IMG/VR virus record: IMGVR_UViG_3300024999_000075
Coordinates: 17,255-81,254 of that record
Strand: one strand, 5' to 3'
Length of the DNA: 64,000 nt
Source: a virus
Shown in pieces: positions 37,951-46,812 of this stretch. How positions within the stretch are numbered: the stretch's first letter is position 1; every line of letters begins with the position of its first letter. The position numbers and the translations under genes are program-made. Below the pieces are notes generated by a model. The model was not told the origin of the DNA, did no database searches, and saw only the letters and a list, made by a program, of their open reading frames with translations.

Positions 37951-40900
37951 TTACAACTGTGCTAGCACTTGGTTGATTTTTTCTTCATCTACTGTATTGC
38001 CTATCTCTTTTAACTCACCGAAACTCCTACCAATCTTGATCACCGACTCAAACTCCAGTGGGAAGCCAGCGTAGTTAGCAATCATGATTGGATGAGCCAC
38101 CTTGAGGAACGGGATAACATCACCCCTATGGACACTAAAGTTCATCTCATCGTACACAGGAAAGAGGAAGTAGGCTCTGAATGTTTCCAGGACTCTCTGC
38201 TGCCAGATCTTAGCCATAGCTATCTTGGTCTGGGTAGCGGCTCCACCTTGGATGATGTGGTTAATAGCACCTCTTAACTCATGCTTGTCTTTCCAGGTTC
38301 CGTCCAGCCGGAGATGCCGCCTTCGTCCCATTGGCTCAACAGCATAACCTCTCTCCTCATGGAGAGCTGTCATATCGTCCTGCCACTTCCTGACCCCAGG
38401 AAAGATAAGAGTCTTAGCGTCCAGCAAGGCTTGAGCTTCTTCCTTGGTGATCATCAGATCAACTGCCAAGGTGATAGCCGTACCAAGATATAAATCCAAG
38501 AAGTTTACTGGCTTGGCTTTGGTTCTTGCATCCTTGATCTTCTTCCGTAAAGGATGGTCATCATCCTTCAGAATAGTCATGAAGGTATCATAATCAATCA
38601 ACTGATCACTCTCAGGACCATACTGAGCCTTGATACCATAGTTGTAAACCTCCACCCCTGTCATGGAATGGATGTCCTTTCTGATTTCTCCTCTGAAGCA
38701 GGACAGCATCGCTTCATCCCCGGACTGTACGGCAGTATGAACCAACTCCTGGCCGGTGAAGTCCATCGACACCCATACATGATTTTCTTCCAGCGGGACA
38801 TAAACCTCCCGTACTCTACTAATCTTTGAGACCTGGGAGAAGTTGGGCTTATTCGATGCTGGCCTACCGGATTTGGTTAACGCCTGCCCACCGTTCGGGT
38901 GAACATAACCATCAGAGTAGTGGGGCATGTTCTGATAAGGAGCGTAGAACAAACTGTCCTCTGTACGGCAGCTGGTAGCCTTGACCACATGAAGTAAGAG
39001 ATCCTTCTCAAAATTATCTCTGGCATCATAGGCAATAGCATGTTTGAAGGCATCGTCATTGGCTGATGGATTCCCTTCAGTCTTCCCCTCAGCTCTCATT
39101 TTATCAGAGAGCTTACCTCTGATCCTGATAGGATAACTCAAGGCATCATACAGCAGTTCACACTTCTGTTTCGGGGATTTGAGGTTGATCTCAGCCTTAG
39201 GACTGAAGCTATATTCAGCTAAGGTATTCATGGAGACAAGACCAGACTCTACAGCATCAGCAAACTCAACTTCACCCTCTTCTCTGATCTTCTCTACAAT
39301 CTTTTCAATCTTCCGTACTGAAGTCTTCAGCTCTCTACCGGTATAGATCAGGAAGAGTCGCTTGATCTCAGCTGGTGACAGCTCAGTAGCTGGGACGAAC
39401 TTGGCTCCTGACCAGTAGTGATGGTGAGTGATATATTCAGGGGGGAGTTTAGCCAGATCTTTGATCTGCATTATATTCTCAGGAGTTATCCGGGGAATCT
39501 CCCGTACTATCTCCTCGGTCGTGGTCCACTCCATCCCTTCTAATGCCAGTTCAATGCAGTCAATGGTTTCATCATAGATCTTCTGGTTCTCTTCCTGGAG
39601 CATCTTACATTTCTCCAAGTCAAACTTCACTCCAGTAAGGAAACTCTCAGCGTACAGAAACTGAGAAGCAAGGTCTGCTTTCTCATAAGCATTCCAACTG
39701 CCCTCATATTTGGTTAAGAGTTCAGCGTAGCGGAAAAGAGCCACGCTGCACACGGAATCATCACATCCGTAGTTCAACACCTCTTGGCCGGTCAACTCGT
39801 TCATCTGAACGTTGGCTGATTCCTCTTCAAATTTAATTACTTCGTCATCATTGTCATCACTGAATTCAAAGGCTGGTTTCTCAGTCACTTCACCAAATGT
39901 CACCTGTTTGTAACCCATCAGGATCTCACTCCAATGCTTGAGTGAGGCTGACTCGTATTCGTCACAATACCCCGCCAAGATCCTTGTATCGTAGGTGGTT
40001 GGGGGTAAGTATCCTCGGTCGAACTTAAGGATGAAGTGATTTCGTAACACAGATAATTCGTAGGAAGTATTGTGTACGATGACCGGAACCTCCTCCGGCA
40101 GCAGGTTGAGAATCTCTTCAGCCTGCTGGAGAGTTATGTTGTCCGTGTCCTTGTGAGCTACGGAGAAGTAATAGTTCTTGTGGTTATTACTGCCGGTACA
40201 AAGGGAGAAACCAGCCAGGATTGCTCCCATGATATCAATGGGTGGCTTCTTGGCGGTCTTACTCTTGTTGGCTAAGGCCCAGGCTTTACCTTCTTCGGTA
40301 ATGTAGGTTTCAATATCTAGGCCATTAAGTTTGGCTTGCCTAAATTCTATACTGAGTTTCTTCAGGAAATCTGGAGTGAGTTTGTCTTTGGTGATCAACT
40401 CCTTGGTAGACTCCCATTGTGTTAGGCTGCCATCCCCTGAGGGGTAGAGCATTCTGTATTCCAGATTATGGAATCCAGGATGATAGGGCTTAGCACATTT
40501 GTAGCTGTTGTAGACCTGCTCCTTACTGTCAAGGATCTTCTGAAATGGTTTGAAGTCTTGGGCGTGAGCCTCCAATTCGTCTAAGGTCTCTTCCTCCAGC
40601 ATAGCCTTAAGGTCGTCCAGTGACTCATCGCCATACTTTGATAAAAGATCTATGAAGCCTTGAGGCCCGACCCCGGCTGCACCTGGAATTTTATCCCCCG
40701 AGTCACCTACCAAACTCTTGTAGACAACAATATGTTCTTTCTTAATCCCGCAGAAGTGGTCCTTGTTCAACTCTCCGTCAAAAAACACATCACCATGAGC
40801 CAACATGTCTCCATCACCCGACCAGATAACACAATCAAGTGACTTCGCAAAAAATGCAATAATATCATCAGCTTCCACACCCTCCTTTTGGACACTGATG

Positions 40901-41244
40901 GCTCCATACTTCAGAAGAGTGGTTTCAAACATATCCACCAGAGCTGTGTACTCTTCATAAAACTCTGGGGGACCAGCCGGGCGCTTGCTGTACTCCGGTA
41001 GGAACTGTCTTCGGAATTGCTTACAATTCTTTCCGTCTTTAACTAATATTATCTGCGAGGGGGTCATATTCAAAGTAGTGAGAGTCCTCTCCAGGCTAGA
41101 TAACGCAATCTGATACGCTTCTTTATGACACCCTACTTTCACTTGTTTCTCGTTGAAGGTTACTAATTTTACTGAATCTTTGCTGGCTGCGGCGTGCAAC
41201 ATCATCTTTAAGATGTGTGAGCAATCTACTAAAAGTCTCTTCAT
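37951..41244 (-). CDS. DNA polymerase I (family A) with fused 5'-nuclease and 3'-5' exonuclease
   Basis: Protein of 1097 aa. About 1-280 is a FEN-type 5' nuclease: VEADDIIAFF, SGDGDMLAH and GDSGDKIPGAAGVGP. About 305-520 is a DEDD proofreading exonuclease starting LDIETYI (D310, E312), with VIVHNTSYEL and YGCDDSVC. The rest is a family A polymerase: motif A VSMDFTGQEL (near 828), motif B TKAKPVNFLDLYLG (near 911), motif C FPVYDEMNF (near 1030). Motif C has Tyr where VHDE is usual, and motif A reads DFTGQE instead of DYSQIE. This is the phage replicase and likely also removes primers. Confidence 0.95.
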   Translation of the reverse strand: MKRLLVDCSHILKMMLHAAASKDSVKLVTFNEKQVKVGCHKEAYQIALSSLERTLTTLNMTPSQIILVKDGKNCKQFRRQFLPEYSKRPAGPPEFYEEYTALVDMFETTLLKYGAISVQKEGVEADDIIAFFAKSLDCVIWSGDGDMLAHGDVFFDGELNKDHFCGIKKEHIVVYKSLVGDSGDKIPGAAGVGPQGFIDLLSKYGDESLDDLKAMLEEETLDELEAHAQDFKPFQKILDSKEQVYNSYKCAKPYHPGFHNLEYRMLYPSGDGSLTQWESTKELITKDKLTPDFLKKLSIEFRQAKLNGLDIETYITEEGKAWALANKSKTAKKPPIDIMGAILAGFSLCTGSNNHKNYYFSVAHKDTDNITLQQAEEILNLLPEEVPVIVHNTSYELSVLRNHFILKFDRGYLPPTTYDTRILAGYCDEYESASLKHWSEILMGYKQVTFGEVTEKPAFEFSDDNDDEVIKFEEESANVQMNELTGQEVLNYGCDDSVCSVALFRYAELLTKYEGSWNAYEKADLASQFLYAESFLTGVKFDLEKCKMLQEENQKIYDETIDCIELALEGMEWTTTEEIVREIPRITPENIMQIKDLAKLPPEYITHHHYWSGAKFVPATELSPAEIKRLFLIYTGRELKTSVRKIEKIVEKIREEGEVEFADAVESGLVSMNTLAEYSFSPKAEINLKSPKQKCELLYDALSYPIRIRGKLSDKMRAEGKTEGNPSANDDAFKHAIAYDARDNFEKDLLLHVVKATSCRTEDSLFYAPYQNMPHYSDGYVHPNGGQALTKSGRPASNKPNFSQVSKISRVREVYVPLEENHVWVSMDFTGQELVHTAVQSGDEAMLSCFRGEIRKDIHSMTGVEVYNYGIKAQYGPESDQLIDYDTFMTILKDDDHPLRKKIKDARTKAKPVNFLDLYLGTAITLAVDLMITKEEAQALLDAKTLIFPGVRKWQDDMTALHEERGYAVEPMGRRRHLRLDGTWKDKHELRGAINHIIQGGAATQTKIAMAKIWQQRVLETFRAYFLFPVYDEMNFSVHRGDVIPFLKVAHPIMIANYAGFPLEFESVIKIGRSFGELKEIGNTVDEEKINQVLAQL

Positions 41245-41414
41245 ATCTTCTCCCCATGTATATCAAGTAAAAAACTCAAAATCTCTTCCTTCTCATCCTC
41301 ATGTAGCTCATAGACCCGAGCCACTTGATCCACAGCCATTATGATACCCATACCTCTATCAATTAGTTCCTCAGCGCCCCATCTGGCGTTCTCCATGTTT
41401 ATTATTCTTTTCAT
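41241..41414 (-). CDS. Small helical protein (57 aa), unknown
   Basis: GGGAGGAAAAG site; helical, acidic (ENARWGAEELIDRGMG, YELHEDEKEEILSFLLDI). Its stop overlaps the polymerase start by ATGA, so translation of the polymerase is probably coupled to it. Confidence 0.65.
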   Translation of the reverse strand: MKRIINMENARWGAEELIDRGMGIIMAVDQVARVYELHEDEKEEILSFLLDIHGEKI

Positions 41415-41539
41415 CTTTCTTTTCCTCCCTCAGGTAATGGGCACCAATCCGGTATATTCCTGCTATTACTCCAATTGGACGCAGTTGATTGAAATACCCA
41501 TTTTAATTTAACACTGTGGCAATACGCATAAGCTCCCAT
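41411..41539 (-). CDS. Small Cys/Trp protein (42 aa), unknown
   Basis: Strong GAAGGAGAT site. MGAYAYCHSVKLKW start and DWCPLPEGGK end; two Cys and one His could bind metal. Coupled by ATGA to the next small gene. First gene after a terminator, so it may open a new transcription segment with the polymerase. Confidence 0.55.
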   Translation of the reverse strand: MGAYAYCHSVKLKWVFQSTASNWSNSRNIPDWCPLPEGGKER

Positions 41540-41550
41540 TCTTTATCTCC

Positions 41551-41596
41551 TTCAAATTAAAATAGCTCAGAAAGTTCTGAGAACCTCTGAGCTATC
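41551..41596 (-). terminator. Probable terminator after the exonuclease gene
   Basis: Minus-strand hairpin with 9-bp arms ATAGCTCAG/CTGAGCTAT and a 16-nt loop, followed by TTTTAATTT. It sits between the exonuclease gene and the small genes before the polymerase. Confidence 0.6.
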
Positions 41597-41618
41597 TATA
41601 TTATACTTTCTACTCCAG

Positions 41619-42266
41619 TTAAACGTGACTGAGTGTTAATTCCATATCGGGATCGTGACCGGGCTGTGCCTTAAGCCACCTAAGATACTGATAAGGAACT
41701 TTATCAATCAACAAGCCACGATGCTTACCATATGGCATAGTTTTAAAGCGAAGCGGGCGTTTAAGCCATTCTAACAACTGCCACACATTCATACCACTAC
41801 CTTCACTCATATAACAGAGCAGCCCCCACACATTTCTCACATCACCATAAGTTCTATGCGAAATATACTTTGGCAGGTCACAATACGTAGCTAGCGTATC
41901 CAACTGGTGGTTTGGAGCCATCGGAAGTAATCTTCTGGCTAATCTCAGAGTACATATAGTACCCACTATGTTCATGTAATCCTTAACCAGAGGGTAATCA
42001 TAAGGCACGTTATGACAGCATAAGATAACCTCACCACTTGGCCATGGCAGGTCCTTCAGTTGAGGGGCATCTACTATAGCCTCAGCTGAGATTCCATGTT
42101 TTGCCTCAGCCTCTGGAGCTATAGGAATGTCAGTGTGAACAAGTGAAGAGAACTCAGATATGATATCCAAGTCATCGCTGATCTCACACATACCTACTTC
42201 AACCACACCAATTGGATCTACCAACCCAGTGGATTCGCAATCCAGAATTATGATGTGATCAGGCAT
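41619..42266 (-). CDS. ExoX/DnaQ-like 3'-5' exonuclease with DUF3820 tail
   Basis: Protein of 215 aa from the ATG at 42266 (GGAGAG upstream, inside the previous gene end). DEDD motifs: ILDCESTG (D9, E11), CCHNVPYDYPLV and HRTYGDVRNV. The C-terminus TMPYGKHRGLLIDKVPYQYLRWL is the DUF3820-type module also seen at the end of exodeoxyribonuclease X. It probably trims DNA 3' ends in repair or recombination. Confidence 0.85.
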   Translation of the reverse strand: MPDHIIILDCESTGLVDPIGVVEVGMCEISDDLDIISEFSSLVHTDIPIAPEAEAKHGISAEAIVDAPQLKDLPWPSGEVILCCHNVPYDYPLVKDYMNIVGTICTLRLARRLLPMAPNHQLDTLATYCDLPKYISHRTYGDVRNVWGLLCYMSEGSGMNVWQLLEWLKRPLRFKTMPYGKHRGLLIDKVPYQYLRWLKAQPGHDPDMELTLSHV

Positions 42267-42519
42267 TTGACAGCTCTCCAATAACCTTTTCACAAGCATC
42301 ATGCTTCTGTACAAACTCTTTCATCTTCAACTTACTGCGTGCCTCAGCATACTTCTTCACAGCATCAATCTCATTCTTACTGATACTGGGGTCCATCCGC
42401 CCAACCACCTCCTCGATCCTGATCTTGAACTCTTCCAAAGCTTCTTCCTTGTCAGTACCAATAAGAAACAACTCTTCTTCAGCTTCCTTAATCGTCAGTA
42501 TCTTGATATCGTCTTCCAT
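42259..42519 (-). CDS. Hypothetical helical acidic protein (86 aa)
   Basis: Highly charged helices (LTIKEAEEELFLIG, KEEALEEFKIRIEEVVG, AEARSKLKMKEFVQKHDACEK). Overlaps the exonuclease gene by 8 bp. No family recognised. Confidence 0.6.
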   Translation of the reverse strand: MEDDIKILTIKEAEEELFLIGTDKEEALEEFKIRIEEVVGRMDPSISKNEIDAVKKYAEARSKLKMKEFVQKHDACEKVIGELSNA

Positions 42520-42536
42520 GTTATTTCTCCCTCAAG

Positions 42537-42713
42537 TTAAATTCTATCCATGTAATTTAATGGAAACCTACGTTTACCTGATTGTCTCTCTTCTTCCTTT
42601 CTTACACATTCAGGACACGCTGGTTCATCATAAGGTAAGTGCCTATACTTAATGATACCGAACGTCTCCCCTCTTTTCTGTTCTCTGCCGCACCTACATG
42701 TTGTTGGTCTCAT
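42537..42713 (-). CDS. Small zinc-ribbon protein (58 aa)
   Basis: Cys motifs CRC near residue 6 and CPEC near 33, then a strongly basic end (KEEERQSGKRRFPLNY). TTGAGG lies before the ATG. A nucleic-acid-binding role is plausible. Confidence 0.6.
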   Translation of the reverse strand: MRPTTCRCGREQKRGETFGIIKYRHLPYDEPACPECVRKEEERQSGKRRFPLNYMDRI

Positions 42714-42732
42714 GTTAGCCTCAATTCTTGGA

Positions 42733-42827
42733 TGGCGTGCGCTGGAATCGAACCTTCGCCTCCAGATATCCGTTCAAGGTAGCGCTACACCCTGTGTTAC
42801 CAAACACCCAGATCCACCAGGTACGCC
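42733..42827 (-). tRNA. tRNA-like sequence, anticodon not assignable (possibly degenerate)
   Basis: A 95-nt stretch has a 7-bp acceptor-like pairing with one mismatch (GGCGTAC with GCACGCC) and a perfect T-loop consensus GGTTCGATTCC, but only three of five T-stem pairs form. The D and anticodon arms do not fold cleanly; TTGAAC and TTGGTAA loops are candidates. No CCA follows. It could be a decayed class II tRNA or another structured RNA. No protein gene covers it, and the phage carries a CCA-adding enzyme. Confidence 0.35.
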
Positions 42828-42887
42828 AAATAAAAGTGGGCCAACACATTGTCCAGAGCTGTTAGCTTAAGAGTATGTTGGCCCACT
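42827..42887 (-). terminator. Terminator of the 42896-43708 gene
   Basis: A perfect 12-bp stem AGTGGGCCAACA/TGTTGGCCCACT (42835-42846, 42876-42887) with a 29-nt loop, followed on the minus strand by TTTTATTT. It directly precedes the tRNA-like sequence. Confidence 0.8.
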
Positions 42888-42895
42888 GGTTCAAA

Positions 42896-43708
42896 CTACA
42901 TTGATACCGGAGTATACCCAGCGATCACATCCATTGGTACAGTCTCGAATATGAAGATAGTATAGTTGCCGCTATCTCCTGACTTTGGATCTGCCTTAAG
43001 TCGTATACAGTCCTGATGGGTAGCAGCCATTTGGCCTCGCATGATGAACAGTGGGGCTTGCATTGCGAATGCCTTGAGCTGCTTCATGGCGGTGGGGCTG
43101 ATAGAGATCTGAACAATACCTAATCCTTGGGCCTTGTCCGAGTTAGCAGCAGCATTGAAAATCACTCCAAATATATCACGATACTTTGATGGGGGGTTGA
43201 ATTCATAAACTGCTGAGGTCTTAGGGTTCATGAAGAGAGGTTTACCTTTGGTGTCAACAGCCTTCTGAATGGACTCAACATACGCCTCAATCGTGATGGA
43301 GTTTCCTTCACGGTCGATGATATTCTTGCCATCATAAGAGGCACGGCAGAGTTTCTTAGCTCCCTTATCGCTCTGGTCAGCAATAGGTGTAACCATCCAG
43401 CGATCAGAGAGAGACAAGCACTGCACATCAACGAAGTTCCCAAAGGTAGCTCCACCAGCACCAGAGACACAAGCCATACCGTTGGAGCCGACGATACGAG
43501 GAAACAAGTTCCCGAACTCTTCCGGGTTGAGTTTGTTTTCGAGGGACATGAGGGAGGGGGCGATACGTTCTCCAGCTACGACGACATCAGCGGGAGGCTT
43601 TACAGCTACTTCTTTAGTTTCGGTCATAGTTTCTTCCTTCTTGGTTTCAGTTTCAGGTTCTTGGGTTTCGGTTTCCGGCATCTGTACTTTGTTAGTCCTT
43701 AATCCCAT
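42896..43708 (-). CDS. Unknown protein in its own transcription unit (270 aa; ssDNA-binding candidate)
   Basis: A Glu/Thr-rich N-terminal tail (ETETQEPETETKKEETMTETKE) precedes a folded body starting near residue 50, including NPPSKYRDIFGVIFNAAANSD and FIMRGQMAATHQDCIRLKADP. It has its own sigma70-type promoter and a strong terminator, unusual in this operon, implying high or timed expression as for a single-strand binding protein. That role is only a guess; no OB-fold signature or acidic C-terminal tip is seen. Confidence 0.5.
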   Translation of the reverse strand: MGLRTNKVQMPETETQEPETETKKEETMTETKEVAVKPPADVVVAGERIAPSLMSLENKLNPEEFGNLFPRIVGSNGMACVSGAGGATFGNFVDVQCLSLSDRWMVTPIADQSDKGAKKLCRASYDGKNIIDREGNSITIEAYVESIQKAVDTKGKPLFMNPKTSAVYEFNPPSKYRDIFGVIFNAAANSDKAQGLGIVQISISPTAMKQLKAFAMQAPLFIMRGQMAATHQDCIRLKADPKSGDSGNYTIFIFETVPMDVIAGYTPVSM

Positions 43709-43764
43709 GGTGTTAGTTTCCTTTCTTGGCTTTAGGTTGTTGGTTAGGTACTACTGTATAAATC

Positions 43765-43793
43765 TTTATAGTTCAGTTTGGGTTGGAAGTCAA
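43765..43793 (-). promoter_or_regulatory. Promoter of the 42896-43708 gene
   Basis: Minus strand TTGACT, a 17-nt spacer and TATAAA, lying between the 47-aa gene and the 270-aa gene. Five of six consensus bases in each box. Confidence 0.7.
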
Positions 43794-43796
43794 CTG

Positions 43797-43940
43797 TTAT
43801 TCTTCTTCCTGAAACATTTTTATGGCTTCATCATAACCATCCCAGTTGTCTACTCCAGCCGCCCTCAGACAGTGGAGAAATTCCTGGTCTTCTATGAGTT
43901 CTTCATATTCTTCCATTGTTATTGTGATGTGTTCACTCAT
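43797..43940 (-). CDS. Small acidic protein (47 aa), unknown
   Basis: GAGGTG site. MSEHITITMEEYEELIEDQE: strand then acidic helix, and DNWDGYDEAIKMFQEEE at the end; this resembles small phage helical proteins. Start overlaps the helicase stop (ATGA). Confidence 0.6.
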   Translation of the reverse strand: MSEHITITMEEYEELIEDQEFLHCLRAAGVDNWDGYDEAIKMFQEEE

Positions 43941-45412
43941 ATTTCACCTCTTAATTCTTTGAATACTTGTTCCCTTGTCTTGGGCTTATCTCTAATAACA
44001 TTAGGTACAAGCCCACCCTTCATTGTCCCATCAGTATCAATCACTCTGGTTATCAAATCCTCCTTTTCAAGTACCCTCTTTAATAAAGTCTGCTGAATTG
44101 TCTTCCTCGCTATCAGAACAACAGCCACTACAGTCTTCAAGTTACCTTGCCTATGTGCTCTACCTACAAGTTGCTCATAATCTCTAGCAGTTACCGGAAG
44201 TTCAGAGCAAATCACCAAGTTACAGTTGGGGAAGTCCAACCCAACCCCGCCAGATTTTGGGTTGCAGGCTAGTCCCTTTAAAGTTCCAGCTTTGAATGCT
44301 GCTATATATGTATTTCTTTCCTTGGCATTTACCTCACCGTAACAAGCCCCAATACTATATCTCTCCTTCACCGCTGCATTGGTAGCCACATAGTTGTTGA
44401 AGATCAGATACTGTGAATCTGTCTTCACAAGGTTGTCAAGGATCTCGAAGCCCACAGAATCCTTACTGTATCCTATAGGGGATGGCAGCATAATAACTCT
44501 CTGCGCCCAGTGATAAATAGAGGTAGCATTCAACCCGTTTACCAATTCCTCGTCAGGCATTTGGATATACCTCTCATCCAGCATCCTGTTATAAGCCTCC
44601 AGATGTTTTGGATCAAGATCATATTCGATTACCTTTTGAATAAGGGGTGGTAGATCCAGGTAATCTGAAGACAATCTCCTTGATGCTCTATGCATGAGGT
44701 TGTCTCGGAGTAGATCTACGTTCTTGTACTCAACTGGTTGGTTGAAGTGGTTCTCCTTGGCTACGTGCAACCTATAGAATTGACTGTAGTTATCATAGAT
44801 TTCAGGCGTAAGTACTTTCACCAGCCCATATGCCTGTTCGGTTAATGCTAAGGGTGTAGCTGTCAACAGGCAGCAACCCTCATTAATCTTTTCATACTGA
44901 ATCTTTTCTATTACCGGCATCAATTTACCTGGAATTTTCTTTGTCTTTTCTATTACACCTCCTTGCAGTTGCTTGAATAAAAGGTTCTGAGGATTACAGA
45001 GGATTGTTGCTTCATCAACGATAAAATAGATTCCCTTCTGCTTGAGTAGATCTCTATCCTTCTGGAAGATTTGAAAACTCATAACTAAAAAGTCTGAGTC
45101 AGTATCTATCTTCTTCCTTTGAGCAGGAGTACCAACATACGCAGCAACCTTCACTCCCATTTTGGTTAACACCGAAACCCACTGTGTTATGATCGAAGCT
45201 GGACAAAGAACATAGCAAGAGTCAAAGCCTGTCAGCAATTTATACACTGCTATAAGCGCAGATATAGTCGTTTTGCCTAGGCCAACCCCGTGAAAACATG
45301 CAAAATTTGGTTCCAGTGCTCCCCTATTTATATCAATTACTTGATAATCATGGAGTTTACCTCCCTTAAACGGTAGCTTCGCATGTTCAAGTACCATTTC
45401 AACGGGGTTCAT
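43937..45412 (-). CDS. SNF2-type superfamily 2 helicase
   Basis: Protein of 491 aa from ATG 45412. Motif I GVGLGKTT (about 45), Ia LCPASIITQW, II VDEAT, III LLTATPL, V SGGVGLDF and VI QLVGRAHRQGN. These define a SNF2-like DNA translocase; phage members act in replication fork restart or recombination. The longer start to 45433 would run further into the upstream gene without a better ribosome site. Confidence 0.9.
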   Translation of the reverse strand: MNPVEMVLEHAKLPFKGGKLHDYQVIDINRGALEPNFACFHGVGLGKTTISALIAVYKLLTGFDSCYVLCPASIITQWVSVLTKMGVKVAAYVGTPAQRKKIDTDSDFLVMSFQIFQKDRDLLKQKGIYFIVDEATILCNPQNLLFKQLQGGVIEKTKKIPGKLMPVIEKIQYEKINEGCCLLTATPLALTEQAYGLVKVLTPEIYDNYSQFYRLHVAKENHFNQPVEYKNVDLLRDNLMHRASRRLSSDYLDLPPLIQKVIEYDLDPKHLEAYNRMLDERYIQMPDEELVNGLNATSIYHWAQRVIMLPSPIGYSKDSVGFEILDNLVKTDSQYLIFNNYVATNAAVKERYSIGACYGEVNAKERNTYIAAFKAGTLKGLACNPKSGGVGLDFPNCNLVICSELPVTARDYEQLVGRAHRQGNLKTVVAVVLIARKTIQQTLLKRVLEKEDLITRVIDTDGTMKGGLVPNVIRDKPKTREQVFKELRGEI

Positions 45413-45695
45413 CTTCTTCCATCCTATCCCCAATCTCCCACAGCTCCAAGACTGTCTTGTCCGTCAGCTTACTCAGCAGCTGGAGATTGGTGTCATTGGA
45501 TCTGTCCAGCAGTTCCGACTGCTGCTCGAACGCTTCTCGAAGGTGGGTGTAATGTTGTTTTTGAAAATGAAAACCTACAGCAGCGGCACAAACCGCTATC
45601 CCGACTATGCACCCAACAAGCCTATCGTTGTACTCATAGATCATATATGTCATCAAGGCACAGCCGAATATGAGTCCTCCTATTAAACCCATCAT
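45399..45695 (-). CDS. Small membrane protein (98 aa)
   Basis: Two adjacent hydrophobic segments (about 3-19, 26-42; GLIGGLIFGCALMTYMIY, LVGCIVGIAVCAAAVGF), then a soluble helical tail (YTHLREAFEQQSELLDRSND). Coupled to the upstream gene by ATGA. Function unknown. Confidence 0.6.
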   Translation of the reverse strand: MMGLIGGLIFGCALMTYMIYEYNDRLVGCIVGIAVCAAAVGFHFQKQHYTHLREAFEQQSELLDRSNDTNLQLLSKLTDKTVLELWEIGDRMEEDEPR

Positions 45696-45877
45696 TTTAA
45701 ATCCTCACAGAAAATTTCGCTGTTCTCTCTGTCTAAGCGGCAAAACCATCTGGAGAAATCATCCTGCATCAGTCTCCAATCATTGAAGCTGAGGTTTGGG
45801 AATAACTTCTGGAACTGATCGAAGTCGAGGTTGTACGCCTTAACGCACGCTTTCCTCACGATATCTGCTTTAGTCAT
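45692..45877 (-). CDS. Hypothetical protein (61 aa)
   Basis: Helical; contains YNLDFDQFQKLFPNLSFNDW and RWFCRLDRENSEIF. Coupled on both sides by ATGA overlaps. No family recognised. Confidence 0.6.
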   Translation of the reverse strand: MTKADIVRKACVKAYNLDFDQFQKLFPNLSFNDWRLMQDDFSRWFCRLDRENSEIFCEDLK

Positions 45878-46356
45878 AATTCAATCCTCCTGATCATCTC
45901 AATCACCACCTTACCATTGACAGGTATTGGCCTCCCATTGGCCACCGCCCACGTATAACTACGAGCAGCAATGATCTGGCGAAGACCATTTTCATCACCA
46001 CCAAAGTATTTACAAAGCTTCAAATGCTTCAGGCTATTCTTCTTAGCCACTTCGAGGAACTCCAGGGGACTCAGGTTCCTCACCAAGCTCCCTACAAGTG
46101 TGTCCCCAATGTAGTTGGTCAGATCACTCCTTGCCTCTTCTATTGTTGAAAATTGAGCTGGTCTGTCGCCTTTTTTGACCCTCTGGTCCTCCCATAGATA
46201 AGGAAGCTTAGACGTAATAACAAGTAGGTTCCAAAGCTGAGGGTCGTTGACATGCTTCCGATCCCCCAGCCCTAAGATTAGCTCCTTCATCATCTTATTC
46301 TTGAATGGCAGGTTGATGCAATAATACTCTTGTGGATGGGGCGCATAGTTGATCAT
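45874..46356 (-). CDS. Hypothetical protein (160 aa)
   Basis: Starts MINYAPHPQEYYCINLPFKN; mixed alpha/beta with basic helices (LEVAKKNSLKHLKLCKYFGG) and a C-terminal PVNGKVVIEMIRRIEL. No catalytic motif is evident. Part of the coupled chain. Confidence 0.55.
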   Translation of the reverse strand: MINYAPHPQEYYCINLPFKNKMMKELILGLGDRKHVNDPQLWNLLVITSKLPYLWEDQRVKKGDRPAQFSTIEEARSDLTNYIGDTLVGSLVRNLSPLEFLEVAKKNSLKHLKLCKYFGGDENGLRQIIAARSYTWAVANGRPIPVNGKVVIEMIRRIEL

Positions 46357-46559
46357 CCCTTATCCTCCAGCCAACATAATAAGATCTTCTTATCCTCGAT
46401 ATCTGCGTGCCTTTTCCAAGTAGTAAATCTAATGCTGCTACACCATTTAGGAAAGAGATCTTGGTCACACTGTTCAAAGCCTAAAAATTTTACATCCTTA
46501 TCCAACCCATATTTAGCTATTTGTTTGTTTATAACTGCCCTTAACTCACTGAGCTTCAT
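46353..46559 (-). CDS. Hypothetical protein (68 aa)
   Basis: ATG at 46559 after GGGGGGATTGAGG; an upstream in-frame TTG is less likely. MKLSELRAVINKQIAKYG start, and SSIRFTTWKRHADIEDKKILLCW. Unrecognised. Confidence 0.55.
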   Translation of the reverse strand: MKLSELRAVINKQIAKYGLDKDVKFLGFEQCDQDLFPKWCSSIRFTTWKRHADIEDKKILLCWLEDKG

Positions 46560-46812
46560 CCTCAATCCCCCCGGTATAAAACCACTCCTTAATTCTCTCC
46601 AAAACCTTCGCCTCGTTCCTATTGTACGCCATCCAGAACTTCATCCGAGGCATATACCTACCGTCAGGTCCAGTCAGATAACCGTCTGTCACCTCAAAGT
46701 ATTCCGGCAGGTACTCATGATCAAATGTCAGTTTCTGTTCTGGTGAGTGTAGGAACTCAGTGATTATTAAGGTCATCCCACACTCAACTGGGATTGCTAG
46801 ATCACATCTCAT
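46546..46812 (-). CDS. Hypothetical protein (88 aa)
   Basis: Beta then helical: IPVECGMTLIITEFLHSPEQ, DGYLTGPDGRYMPRMKFWMAYN, VLERIKEWFYTGGI. It overlaps its downstream neighbour by 14 bp. Confidence 0.55.
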   Translation of the reverse strand: MRCDLAIPVECGMTLIITEFLHSPEQKLTFDHEYLPEYFEVTDGYLTGPDGRYMPRMKFWMAYNRNEAKVLERIKEWFYTGGIEDEAQ

